Source: Myxococcales bacterium (GTDB lineage Bacteria; Myxococcota_A; UBA9042; UBA3505). Taken from it: 41,781 bases of DNA. The stretch spans positions 1-41,781 of the forward strand of contig PBVT01000060.1 of NCBI GenBank assembly GCA_002728755.1, given 5' to 3'. Shown piece after piece: positions 16,717 through 24,815 of the stretch. Under the pieces are notes generated by a model. It searched no databases, was not told where the DNA came from, and worked only from the letters and a program-made list of their open reading frames with translations. The stretch's first letter is position 1. Each line of letters opens with the position of its first letter. The translations under genes were made by a program, and so were the position numbers.

Positions 16717-19700
16717 ATGTTTAATCGATGTCGTCGTCTGTATTGGATACTGATGTGCGTTGCCTGGTTGGGGTTTGTTGCCTGTGGATCGGGCACCGAC
16801 AATGGCGCTGGAGATAATGGTGGTACCGATACAGGACAAACGGATGAAGGCGGCACCGATGAAGGCGGCACGGATGAAGGTGGCACCGATGAAGGCGGCA
16901 CGGATGAAGGCGGCAGCGATGAAGGCGGCACGGATGAAGGCGGCACCGATGAAGGCGGCACGGATGAAGGCGGCACCGATACAGGTGGCCCGGATGAAGG
17001 CGGTACCGATTCAGGCGGCACCGATGAGGGCGGCACCGATAGCGGCTCCGGAGATCCTTGCTTAATTATCAATTGTGGACCCGCGCCTGAGAATGGCTCC
17101 GTGGCCTGTGTGGATGGAGCTTGTGAAATCAGCTGTAACGATTTCTACGAGCTCGATGGAGAGCTATGTGTCGACACCGATGAATGTGCGAACGAAAACG
17201 GTGGTTGTGGAGACGCGGATCTATTCCGATGTATCAATAATGAGGGGGCAGCTCCCGTCTGTGAAGATATCGATGAGTGCGAGACCGACAACGGCGGCTG
17301 CGGTGACGCGGCCTTCTGGTCCTGCACAAATAACGATGGTGCCGCTCCAACGTGCGCGGATATCGACGAGTGTCTGACCGACAATGGTGGTTGCGGTGAT
17401 GCAACCTACACCACTTGTACAAATAATGAGGGTGCCGCTCCGACCTGCGCAGATATCGACGAATGTCTCGTTGATAATGGCGGTTGTGGGGACGTCAATG
17501 AGTACGTCTGCATCAACAACGAAGGTGCAGCTCCGACCTGTGAGGCCGTTGCTTGTACTGGAAATGAGATGTGGGTCGGTGATGGCTGGTGTGATGACAG
17601 CAACAACAACGCGACCTGCAGTTGGGATGGTGGCGATTGCTGTGAATCGGCCTGTGTATCGGCAAGCTACACATGTGGCGCGAACAACTACGATTGTTTA
17701 GACCCCAATAGCTGTGAAAATACAGAAGCGGGTTGCGGTTGCCTTCTCGATAATGGTGGCTGCGGTGATCCCATGTATTGGACCTGTGCAGAGGGCGAGG
17801 GCGCCGTAACCTGTACGGATATCGACGAATGCGCCACCGATAACGGTGGCTGTGGCGATCCGGCTATGTATACCTGCAGCAATAATGATGGCGCTGCACC
17901 GACCTGCGAAGAGATAGCCTGTGAGGGCAATATAAACTGGGCCGGTGATGGATATTGTGACCCGGACAATAATAATGCGCCTTGCGACTTTGATGGTGGC
18001 GATTGTTGCGAGTCCACGAACGCCTCTTGTGCTGGAAGCACATTCTACCCCTGTGACTGCCAGGATCCAGACTCCTGCGAAGGCCAGGGCGGAGATGCTT
18101 CGACGAGCGGGGACGGGTCCTGCGATGAAGGTAATAACAACGCCGTATGCGGTTATGACGGTGGCGATTGCTGCAACACCAATTCCTCGGGTGATGGCTA
18201 TTGCGATAACGTAAATAATAATGAGATCTGTGGCTGGGATGGCGGCGATTGCTGTGGGTCGACCTGTGTAAGTGGTGCCACCTTTGCCTGTGAGTCCGGC
18301 GGCTACAACTGCCTCAACCCTGATGCTTGTGAGAGCTATCCCGATACGGAATTTCTGAGTATTGGTGATGGTACCTGCAATACCGGCAATAATATCGAGC
18401 AGTGCGGGTACGATGGCGGAGATTGCTGTAACGCGAGTTGGGATGGTGACGGCTACTGCGATGGCGTTAACAACACGCCTGTATGTGGGTTCGACTCCGG
18501 TGACTGCTGCGAGTCCGTGAATGCCGACTGTGCGACTAGCGGGACGTGGCCCTGCGACTGCCAGGATCCTGCAGCCTGCGATAGCAATGAGGCGGCAGAT
18601 TTCACCAAGATTGGTGATGAAATTTGTGACTTAAGTAATAATAACGAGGCCTGTGGTTGGGATGGCGGTGACTGCTGCAATGCAAGTTGGTACACCGATA
18701 GTTTCTGTGATGCTGTAAACAACAACGAGCTCTGTACCTTCGACGGTGGCGATTGTTGTGCAAGCACCTGTGTGGAAACCACAATATCCTGTGGCGGCCT
18801 CGGTGGTGACAGCTACGACTGCGTAGATCCAGCGGCCTGTGACAGCCATGATGGCACCGACTATACGGCCATCGGGGATGGTACCTGTGATGACGGAAAC
18901 CGGATCGCGCAATGCAGTTTCGATGGAAACGACTGCTGCGATACGGATGGTGGAAACACCGACTGGATCACAGACTCCTACTGTGACGCTTCGAACAACA
19001 TCAACACCTGCTCTTACGATGGAGGAGACTGTTGTGAATCGACCTGTGTGGAAATGGGCGGCATCTATGAATGTGGTGATGGCAGTGGATTCGCCTGCAT
19101 CGACACCGAAGCCTGTGAAAACAGTGCAGAAGGGTGCTCCGATCCGGGCGATCCCTGCGCTGTGGATAACGGCGGCTGTGGTGATGCTATGTACGTAACC
19201 TGTAGTGATGCAGGCGACGGTACCGCACAATGTGATGATATCAACGAGTGTGAAGTCGACAACGGTGGTTGTGGCGATGCCGATTTCTTCAGCTGCGTGA
19301 ACAACTACGGTGGGGAGCCTACGTGCGAGGAGCTCAGTTGTAGCAATCCAGCCTGGTCGGACGACGGATTTTGTGATCCCGGAAATAATAACGGTGGTTG
19401 TGATTGGGATGGCGGAGACTGTTGTGAGTCTTCCAACGCCGCTTGCGCTTCAAGTGCGATCTTCCCCTGTAACTGCCAGGATCCGGCCGCTTGCGATAGC
19501 CTCGAAGATTCAGACTTTACGGAGATCGGTGATGGTATCTGTAATACGGCGAACGACAACGAAGCCTGTTCTTATGATGGCGGAGACTGTTGTAATGCAG
19601 GCTGGCTCGCAGATGGGATGTGTGATGGCATCAATAACAACTCCGCTTGTGGATACGACGACGGGGATTGTTGCGAATCGGTAAATCCAGATTGTGCCGA

Positions 19701-20046
19701 GTCTGCAGTCTTCCCGTGTAACTGCCAGGACCCCTCTCGTTGTGATTCCTACCCGGGTACCGACTTCAGCAAGATCGATGACGGCATCTGTGATTCAGGG
19801 AATCTCCTCGTACAATGCGGTTATGATTCCAACGACTGCTGTGAGTCTGTTGGTGGTATCGACTCCTACCTTGCAGATGGCTATTGCGACACTCCCACGA
19901 ACAACAACGCGGCGTGTAGTTACGACGCGGGTGATTGTTGCCAATCCACCTGTGTGGATGCGGCATACGAGTGTGCCGCATCGGGGGAGACCTGCTTTGA
20001 TCCTCACGCCTGCGAAAATACCGAGGAGATCTGCGGAGCGGAGTAA
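16717..20046 (+). CDS. Giant Cys-rich lipoprotein with EGF-like and Notch/LNR-like repeats
   Basis: The 1,109-residue product has GGGGGAGAG upstream and a lipobox ending FVAC (Cys23). Residues about 35-110 are a (GGTDE)n linker. The rest is built from two repeat types. About 8 EGF-like modules have the form DECxxDNGGCGD...CxNNxGAxPTC; their DIDEC starts are typical of Ca-binding EGF. About 15 modules have the form GDGxCDxxNNNxxCxxDGGDCC, resembling Lin-12/Notch repeats, whose acidic residues bind calcium. Separators such as CDCQDPxxC recur. No enzymatic domain is seen. A calcium-stabilised, disulfide-rich surface stalk or adhesin is plausible. The gene is a single unit closed by a strong terminator. 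Confidence 0.9.
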   Translation: MFNRCRRLYWILMCVAWLGFVACGSGTDNGAGDNGGTDTGQTDEGGTDEGGTDEGGTDEGGTDEGGSDEGGTDEGGTDEGGTDEGGTDTGGPDEGGTDSGGTDEGGTDSGSGDPCLIINCGPAPENGSVACVDGACEISCNDFYELDGELCVDTDECANENGGCGDADLFRCINNEGAAPVCEDIDECETDNGGCGDAAFWSCTNNDGAAPTCADIDECLTDNGGCGDATYTTCTNNEGAAPTCADIDECLVDNGGCGDVNEYVCINNEGAAPTCEAVACTGNEMWVGDGWCDDSNNNATCSWDGGDCCESACVSASYTCGANNYDCLDPNSCENTEAGCGCLLDNGGCGDPMYWTCAEGEGAVTCTDIDECATDNGGCGDPAMYTCSNNDGAAPTCEEIACEGNINWAGDGYCDPDNNNAPCDFDGGDCCESTNASCAGSTFYPCDCQDPDSCEGQGGDASTSGDGSCDEGNNNAVCGYDGGDCCNTNSSGDGYCDNVNNNEICGWDGGDCCGSTCVSGATFACESGGYNCLNPDACESYPDTEFLSIGDGTCNTGNNIEQCGYDGGDCCNASWDGDGYCDGVNNTPVCGFDSGDCCESVNADCATSGTWPCDCQDPAACDSNEAADFTKIGDEICDLSNNNEACGWDGGDCCNASWYTDSFCDAVNNNELCTFDGGDCCASTCVETTISCGGLGGDSYDCVDPAACDSHDGTDYTAIGDGTCDDGNRIAQCSFDGNDCCDTDGGNTDWITDSYCDASNNINTCSYDGGDCCESTCVEMGGIYECGDGSGFACIDTEACENSAEGCSDPGDPCAVDNGGCGDAMYVTCSDAGDGTAQCDDINECEVDNGGCGDADFFSCVNNYGGEPTCEELSCSNPAWSDDGFCDPGNNNGGCDWDGGDCCESSNAACASSAIFPCNCQDPAACDSLEDSDFTEIGDGICNTANDNEACSYDGGDCCNAGWLADGMCDGINNNSACGYDDGDCCESVNPDCAESAVFPCNCQDPSRCDSYPGTDFSKIDDGICDSGNLLVQCGYDSNDCCESVGGIDSYLADGYCDTPTNNNAACSYDAGDCCQSTCVDAAYECAASGETCFDPHACENTEEICGAE
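16819..17046 (+). repeat. 15-bp tandem repeat encoding (GGTDE)n
   Basis: About 15 in-frame units of 15 bp (type gatgaaggcggcacc, with c/g variation at the last base) encode GGTDE and variants GGSDE, GGPDE and GGTDS. Near-perfect copies make slippage and strain-to-strain length variation likely. Confidence 0.95.
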
Positions 20047-20059
20047 GGTCTGATCTAGA

Positions 20060-20096
20060 AAAGGGTGGAGCCGTATGGTCGGCTCTGCCCTTTCTT
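20060..20096. terminator. Bidirectional rho-independent terminator
   Basis: AAAGGGTGGAGCC (20060-20072) pairs over 13 bp with GGCTCTGCCCTTT (20081-20093), with two G-U wobbles and an 8-base loop. T-rich sequence follows, and A-rich sequence precedes it for the other strand. It sits between convergent genes ending at 20046 (+) and 20095 (-), the right place to stop both. Confidence 0.85.
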
Positions 20097-20865
20097 ATTG
20101 GAACAGATCGAGTCGTTCCTCGAACCCATGCTGGTCCGGCGGCCCCTCGCAATATAGGTAGTGAGCGACTTCGTCCTTCTGGAGAGCAACGATAGTGGCA
20201 GAACGCGTGCCAAATAGTGGTGTGCGTACACAAATTCGCGATATTTCTCGGATCACATCCGCGTCGAATGGCAGATTCCGATCCGGAACCACGGCGGGCG
20301 TTGTTCGATCAGCTAGTAGACGTTGGCAGCCCAGGGAAAGGCCGGACCAATCCTCTTCGGCAAATTCCTGGTAGAGCTCGGTCGCGCGCGCGACGGCCGG
20401 AAACGCGGGGTCGTTCAGGCGACCATTCGGTAATACATGGACTCCTGGTGTGAGGTCGACCAACTCTGGTTCGGGATTCTCGTCGCGAATGTAGGCAATA
20501 TGCACGCCTTCGGCGGTCCCAAAGACCAGATTGCATGGGTTGTATTCCTGAGCATGCAGTGATTGGACATAGGAACGGGAGTCACGCCCCTGACGTAGAA
20601 GCTCCATGATCAAGGCACCGCGAGATGCCCGCTTTTCATCGACGGCCGTCTCGGGTCGCTGGTTTGTAAGCGCCGCAAAGAAACCGTCGCGGGTTACTCC
20701 CATCCAGGTTCCGCCCGCTCGAAGGTCGCGACCCCCTACGGCACCCACATCGGCATCGAGAATTTGGCACGCACCGGTGGGGCGATCAAAAAACTCTTCG
20801 CGGTTTGCGGCGACAAGCAGGGGGTATTGCGGATGTACCTGATAGGCTAAAACGAGGGTACACAT
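20095..20865 (-). CDS. NRDE / TANGO2-family protein
   Basis: The 256-residue product begins MCTLVLAY, with Cys2 exposed if Met is removed, as in Ntn-type hydrolases. It carries the family signature AANREEFFDRP (the NRDE motif), then GGRDLRAGGTWMGV, FAALTNQR, GALIMELL, NPCNLVFG, a NGRLNDPAFPAV segment (HxLSNxxLxxPWPKV-like in relatives) and a terminal FGTRSATIVAL. Human TANGO2 is linked to lipid/heme and CoA metabolism; the biochemical activity of bacterial members is not settled. No signal peptide. It lies 17 bp after the second of two paralogous lipoprotein genes and is probably the last gene of that operon. Confidence 0.92.
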   Translation of the reverse strand: MCTLVLAYQVHPQYPLLVAANREEFFDRPTGACQILDADVGAVGGRDLRAGGTWMGVTRDGFFAALTNQRPETAVDEKRASRGALIMELLRQGRDSRSYVQSLHAQEYNPCNLVFGTAEGVHIAYIRDENPEPELVDLTPGVHVLPNGRLNDPAFPAVARATELYQEFAEEDWSGLSLGCQRLLADRTTPAVVPDRNLPFDADVIREISRICVRTPLFGTRSATIVALQKDEVAHYLYCEGPPDQHGFEERLDLFQ

Positions 20866-20882
20866 AGCTTGACTGACGTGGG

Positions 20883-21404
20883 TTATCTCTGCGGTGAGTT
20901 CATACGAGGGATGACTCCCTGGCTAAGCAGCGCTAACTGGTCACGATGGTGTTGGTACTGCTTTGATGCTCGCTGTAAGGTACGGATATAGGTCACCATT
21001 TGTCGAACAAGAGTACGGGCAGGTCCGTATCTCCGGTTTTCGTAATAGATCTTTCTGTATCCTTTGCTGATCGCATGGAATCGACGTTGGTTTTCGAGCA
21101 TCCGCGGAACCACATCGGAGATTGTGTTCACAGCCCTACGCATTTCATCAATATGCATTCGTACGGTCTTGAGCGGTGGCGGGCGTTTGCCTTTAGCAAC
21201 GGAATTGGCTGCTACGGCTCCAATTCCTACGATAACAATGGCAGAGTCCTTTTTCGCGAACGCCAGGATCTTGGTCCCAGCGTCGGTCTCTTTCTTATAT
21301 ATCCGCTTTGTTTTCCGTACATCTAGAGAGCTGGTGCATCCAGAAAACAGCAGCCCCACAACCAGGAGCGCAGCCAGACGAATTTTTATCGCTCGATTGC
21401 TCAT
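20883..21404 (-). CDS. Basic lipoprotein, paralogue of the next upstream gene
   Basis: The 173-residue product starts MSNRAIKIRL (ATG 21404; an in-frame TTG two codons earlier is less likely), with a lipobox ending FSGC. After the anchor, Lys/Arg-rich helical sequence dominates. A second hydrophobic stretch (SAIVIVGIGAVAANSVA) around residues 54-70 is absent from the paralogue. The region MRRAVNTISDVVPRMLENQR and the following FHAISKGYRKI align with MRAAHTDMAALIPRMVDNHR and FKKLTRGHRKI in the neighbour, so the pair arose by duplication. No family is recognised; a periplasmic helical lipoprotein of unknown role. Confidence 0.75.
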   Translation of the reverse strand: MSNRAIKIRLAALLVVGLLFSGCTSSLDVRKTKRIYKKETDAGTKILAFAKKDSAIVIVGIGAVAANSVAKGKRPPPLKTVRMHIDEMRRAVNTISDVVPRMLENQRRFHAISKGYRKIYYENRRYGPARTLVRQMVTYIRTLQRASKQYQHHRDQLALLSQGVIPRMNSPQR

Positions 21405-21419
21405 GTCCAAAAACGGGGA

Positions 21420-21932
21420 CTAGTGTCGAGGTCTCCGGTAGCGGATACGGAGGCGTTCGGCGTGGCGTCGGACCTGTTTCCGATGTCGTTTATAGTCCTG
21501 CCCTGCGTTGGTAAAGGAGCGCAATAGCTTGTTCATATTTCTATGAATCGTCTTTGCTGGCCGGTATTTGGGATCCTTATCTTTGATTTTTCGATGACCG
21601 CGCGTGAGCTTCTTGAAGCGACGGTGGTTGTCGACCATACGAGGGATGAGGGCAGCCATATCGGTATGAGCGGCGCGCATACCCTGGATATGGATACGAA
21701 TCTTGGCTAACACCGCGGGCTTCTTTCCCGTCTTTCGTACCCATGTTCGTATCGCACGAACGATCGCGTCGGTGTCTTGATCCACCTCTGCAGTGATTCG
21801 TTTCGCTTTCTTGATGGTCTTATGGTAGCTCCGGTTCGCTTTCGGCACCGAGATATAGAAGACGCATCCAGAGAACAGGAAGCTCAGTGCCAACAGCCCC
21901 ATCAAGAGCCGTGTTCGTGCGAATAGTTTCAT
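21420..21932 (-). CDS. Very basic lipoprotein, first gene of the paralogous pair
   Basis: The 170-residue product starts MKLFARTRLL (ATG 21932 with GGGGGTG upstream; a longer frame to 22076 lacks a signal and would overlap the divergent porin's upstream region). The lipobox ends FSGC and is followed by VFYISVPKANRSYHKTIKKAK. The protein is extremely rich in Arg, Lys and His, especially at the end (QVRRHAERLRIRYRRPRH), which is unusual for a lipoprotein and suggests contact with lipopolysaccharide, peptidoglycan or other anionic polymer (inference). It shares a conserved core with the downstream gene, 15 bp away. It is divergent from the alginate-export porin. Confidence 0.75.
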   Translation of the reverse strand: MKLFARTRLLMGLLALSFLFSGCVFYISVPKANRSYHKTIKKAKRITAEVDQDTDAIVRAIRTWVRKTGKKPAVLAKIRIHIQGMRAAHTDMAALIPRMVDNHRRFKKLTRGHRKIKDKDPKYRPAKTIHRNMNKLLRSFTNAGQDYKRHRKQVRRHAERLRIRYRRPRH

Positions 21933-22096
21933 GGTCACCCCCAGCGGTAAAATCGATCTGTATTGTGCCTGCCAACGGTCTGTTTGCCAAGTGACCAGGA
22001 ATCGGAATTCGCGCAAAACATATGGTTCTTTTGAAACTTTGGGGACAAAAGGTAAAACCAGGGGGGACCATACCAACGAATATTTATGAGGTTTTT

Positions 22097-23338
22097 ATGT
22101 TCCGCGGGTTGATAACTGCGATGTTTAGTCTGGCGGTAGCCGTCTCCTGGGCGGCGGAACCAACGCCCGTGAGTCTGACTCCAAATGGCCAGGTGCGGGT
22201 CCGTATGCTGCACCATCAAGGAGCCGACTTCGCGGCGGGCAATACAACGAATACGCTGCACCAACGAACGCGGTTCGGTTTACATACGGCGGTATCGGAA
22301 CAAATAGGGCTCTTTCTTCAGCTTCAGGATGTGCGGGTCTGGGGGGAAGAGCTGGATCCTCTACGGGATGGAAACGCCGAGGCCCTCGATATGCATCAGG
22401 CCTATGGCATCTTACGTCCGACCGATCGCTTTGAAATTCGACTGGGGCGGCAGGAGCTCCATTTCCTCAACCAACGAATTCTAGGCGAGGACGATTGGTT
22501 TGATTCAGCCCGTAGCTTTGACGGATTGCGTCTACGCTACGGTCGAGATTCCATTCTATTCGATGTGTTCTACAGCCATGTGAGTGAAGACGTCAGTACT
22601 CTGGGAGATCTCGGGACCGTCAATATGGAGGCGATTCCAAATGGGACGGATCAAGATCTGGTAGGCCTCTGGTTTCAATTCAAGGCATCACCGTCCCTTG
22701 AGTTCAATATGCTGAAACTGGCGGATATGGATGAGATCATCGATCACATGCGCTTCACCACCGGGATCCTGGTCCGTGGAGACCTGGGCCGCGGTGTGGA
22801 TTATTCGGTTGAGGGCTATTATCAGTTCGGAGAACGTGAAGAGGGGATTCGGTACAATTCCTATCTCGCGGCCCTGGAGTTGGGCATGCTCCTTCCAGTG
22901 ATTCGACACCCCCGTCTGGCGTTATTCGCAGAAGCGGTCTCGGGTGATGACGATCTTACGGACAGCACCGAAAAGGTGTTCTCTGCCCCCTACGCTTCCT
23001 CGCATCGATTCTATGGCTTGATGGACTACTTCCGTGATCTGCCAGGGGATACGGCCTATCTGGGGCTTCTTGATGTGGGAGCAAAGATAACCTGGTCACC
23101 GCTCTCTTCGCTGCGGTTGGAGCTGGTGGCTCACCATTTCCGATCCATGGTCGAATCCGCGGATGGGTACAACTACTTTGGCTCGGAGCTGGACTTTACG
23201 ACCCAGTACAAGCTCATGGAACATACCTGGCTGGAGCTCTGGTACTCCGGCATTTTGCCCGGTGCGTTACTGACGAATACCCGTCCGGGAGATGGCATGG
23301 AGCACCGGGGTGGAATCACCTTCGATATGAAGTTGTAG
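22097..23338 (+). CDS. Alginate-export-type outer-membrane porin
   Basis: The 413-residue product starts MFRGLITAMF (GAGG upstream; longer in-frame starts lack a signal peptide), with cleavage near SWA-AE. It resembles the alginate export family (AlgE-like 16-18-strand barrel): LHQRTRFGLHTAVSEQ, LFLQLQDVRVWGEE, DMHQAYG, RFEIRLGRQELHFLNQRILG and a DW-x-x-x-x-RSFDGLRLRY segment are the conserved first strands. The C terminus (GGITFDMKL) has the alternating pattern of a last strand but ends in Leu rather than Phe. Members take up or export anionic polysaccharides and small organics. It precedes the TPP riboswitch, which does not control it. Confidence 0.88.
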   Translation: MFRGLITAMFSLAVAVSWAAEPTPVSLTPNGQVRVRMLHHQGADFAAGNTTNTLHQRTRFGLHTAVSEQIGLFLQLQDVRVWGEELDPLRDGNAEALDMHQAYGILRPTDRFEIRLGRQELHFLNQRILGEDDWFDSARSFDGLRLRYGRDSILFDVFYSHVSEDVSTLGDLGTVNMEAIPNGTDQDLVGLWFQFKASPSLEFNMLKLADMDEIIDHMRFTTGILVRGDLGRGVDYSVEGYYQFGEREEGIRYNSYLAALELGMLLPVIRHPRLALFAEAVSGDDDLTDSTEKVFSAPYASSHRFYGLMDYFRDLPGDTAYLGLLDVGAKITWSPLSSLRLELVAHHFRSMVESADGYNYFGSELDFTTQYKLMEHTWLELWYSGILPGALLTNTRPGDGMEHRGGITFDMKL

Positions 23339-23397
23339 AGCCGATACGCCGGGCTATGAACCGGTTGACGATCAAAGAGAGTATGGTACGGTTCGAC

Positions 23398-23482
23398 CAA
23401 CTGCACGGGGTGTCCTGCTAGACGGTAGGGCTGAGAAAGACCCGGTGAACCTGATCTGGATCATGCCAGCGTAGGAATGCGG
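23398..23482 (+). promoter_or_regulatory. TPP (thiamin pyrophosphate) riboswitch aptamer
   Basis: The conserved THI-box elements are in order: CACGGGGTGTCC (23404-23415), GGGCTGAGA (23428-23436, with the CTGAGA that binds the pyrimidine ring), ACCC (23440-23443), then GAACCTGATCTGGATCATGCC (23448-23467, with the pyrophosphate-binding arm) and AGCGTAGGAA (23468-23477). Order, spacing and length fit the class. It lies 51 bp before the start of the outer-membrane barrel gene at 23531, on the same strand. TPP binding in Gram-negatives usually represses, so the downstream genes should be expressed when thiamin is scarce. Confidence 0.95.
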
Positions 23483-23509
23483 TAGCGACGAGTCTACGGA
23501 CCTCGTTCC

Positions 23510-23536
23510 GGGCATGATTTCGAAGAACGCATGTCC
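23510..23536 (+). promoter_or_regulatory. Candidate expression platform of the TPP riboswitch
   Basis: GGGCATG (23510-23516) can pair with CATGTCC (23530-23536, including the start codon; one G-U pair), which would hide the AUG. The overlapping GGCATGAT (23511-23518) is fully complementary to ATCATGCC (23460-23467) inside the aptamer. The two pairings exclude each other: with TPP bound the aptamer keeps its strand and the start is masked; without TPP the anti-aptamer helix frees the start. Read from sequence only. Confidence 0.6.
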
Positions 23537-24799
23537 AAGCCAATCTATCTATTTCTAGTTTTCCTATGGTTCTGGCCTCTGTCTGCACAGGCCTTCGACG
23601 CCTTCAATGACAGTCGGGTACCGGCAAATTTTGTGGTTCGAGGGGCGGATGGCCTACGTCTTGGTTTGAAGGGTATTGCGGAGTTGTCCTGGCGGGATAT
23701 CGAAGGTCGGGGGGGTGTAGGGCACGACAGTCTTACAGACACGGTTACGCTCGGCACCCGAAGCGGTCACGCCAATGTGGACGGTTTACGGCTCGCGTTT
23801 CGCGTAGAGACGCCCGAAGACCTGGCCTTCTATTCGGCCTTTGCCTTTGATGAATATGGATCTCGGGCCGAAGGCGCCTGGTTTGATCATCGGGTTCGGC
23901 TGGGTCCTGGAATGGGTCTTCACACCGAGATCGGATTGCACACCCCCTTTGTGGCGGTAGACGATAAGACCAGTCGCCCGCCCATCGCTGCGCGCATCTA
24001 CTGGGGTTCGCCCGAGATGCATATCTGCAGTGTTCTCAGTGGGGGAGGGGTCCTGAATTGGTGGGCTGGCGTCAGCATGGCCATGATGCGCCCACTTGAT
24101 GCGGCTCCAATTAACGACGCCTCAGAGCGACAGGGGACGGTGGCGGTATTGAGTTATGGGCCGGCTACAACCTTCTCGGGTAACCAACCCGTCTTTGGTG
24201 GAAGAGCAGGCCTTCAGATGGGAGGGTTCTCTTTGGAGGGGTTCGGTTATGGCGGTAAGCTCTCCGCCTTACGCGGAACCGACGAGTTGCGGAACCGGCT
24301 GGCCCACTTTGCCTTGCTCCCGGGCTATAATAGCGCCGACCCTCGTTCCCAGGATCGCACCTTCTGGTGGGCCGGGGCTCGGATGGAACTTAACCTTGGC
24401 GGGGTGGAAGCTCGGCTTGAATGGTTGGAGTCGCAGGAGAGCCTTCTGCGACGTCACACCGCCTATGCGCAGTTGGGTTATGTCTGGGCCCTTCGTCCCA
24501 ATGAACGCTGGCTGCGTACCCTCGAACTGCGTGTTCGCGTGGAACGCTATCAGATCCGTTCGGCCTCGGATCCTCTTACCCCCGAGGCGTCCCTACGGGT
24601 TGTGGATCCGAGTCAGGCTCTGACGTGGGATTACCAGCTGGCCACCGTGGCCCTCTCCACTCGGCTCTACCGGGACCTGCTGCATGCTCATCTCGAAACC
24701 AGTTTTATCAAGGAGAGGAATGGTGCCCCCCTGCTCGGGATCGCCGACCAACCCATCGACAACAACGAAACCACGATTCAATTGGAACTACGGTTCTAA
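23531..24799 (+). CDS. TPP-riboswitch-controlled outer-membrane beta-barrel protein
   Basis: The 422-residue product has a signal peptide (MSKPIYLFLVFLW, cleavage near AQA-FD). The rest alternates polar and hydrophobic residues with many Gly and aromatic residues and ends in IQLELRF, the typical last strand of an outer-membrane barrel with terminal Phe. No plug domain or TonB box is evident, so it is not an obvious TonB-dependent receptor; I do not recognise the family. Because it follows a TPP riboswitch, it most likely admits thiamin, a thiamin phosphate or a pyrimidine/thiazole precursor (inference). The next gene begins 16 bp downstream and is probably co-transcribed. Confidence 0.85.
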   Translation: MSKPIYLFLVFLWFWPLSAQAFDAFNDSRVPANFVVRGADGLRLGLKGIAELSWRDIEGRGGVGHDSLTDTVTLGTRSGHANVDGLRLAFRVETPEDLAFYSAFAFDEYGSRAEGAWFDHRVRLGPGMGLHTEIGLHTPFVAVDDKTSRPPIAARIYWGSPEMHICSVLSGGGVLNWWAGVSMAMMRPLDAAPINDASERQGTVAVLSYGPATTFSGNQPVFGGRAGLQMGGFSLEGFGYGGKLSALRGTDELRNRLAHFALLPGYNSADPRSQDRTFWWAGARMELNLGGVEARLEWLESQESLLRRHTAYAQLGYVWALRPNERWLRTLELRVRVERYQIRSASDPLTPEASLRVVDPSQALTWDYQLATVALSTRLYRDLLHAHLETSFIKERNGAPLLGIADQPIDNNETTIQLELRF

Positions 24800-24815
24800 C
24801 ACTCTGGAGACACCC

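Noticed and set aside
16819..17046. Regular 15-bp repeats that could suggest a CRISPR array
   Set aside because: There are no unique spacers, the units are in frame, and they encode the GGTDE linker of a lipoprotein.
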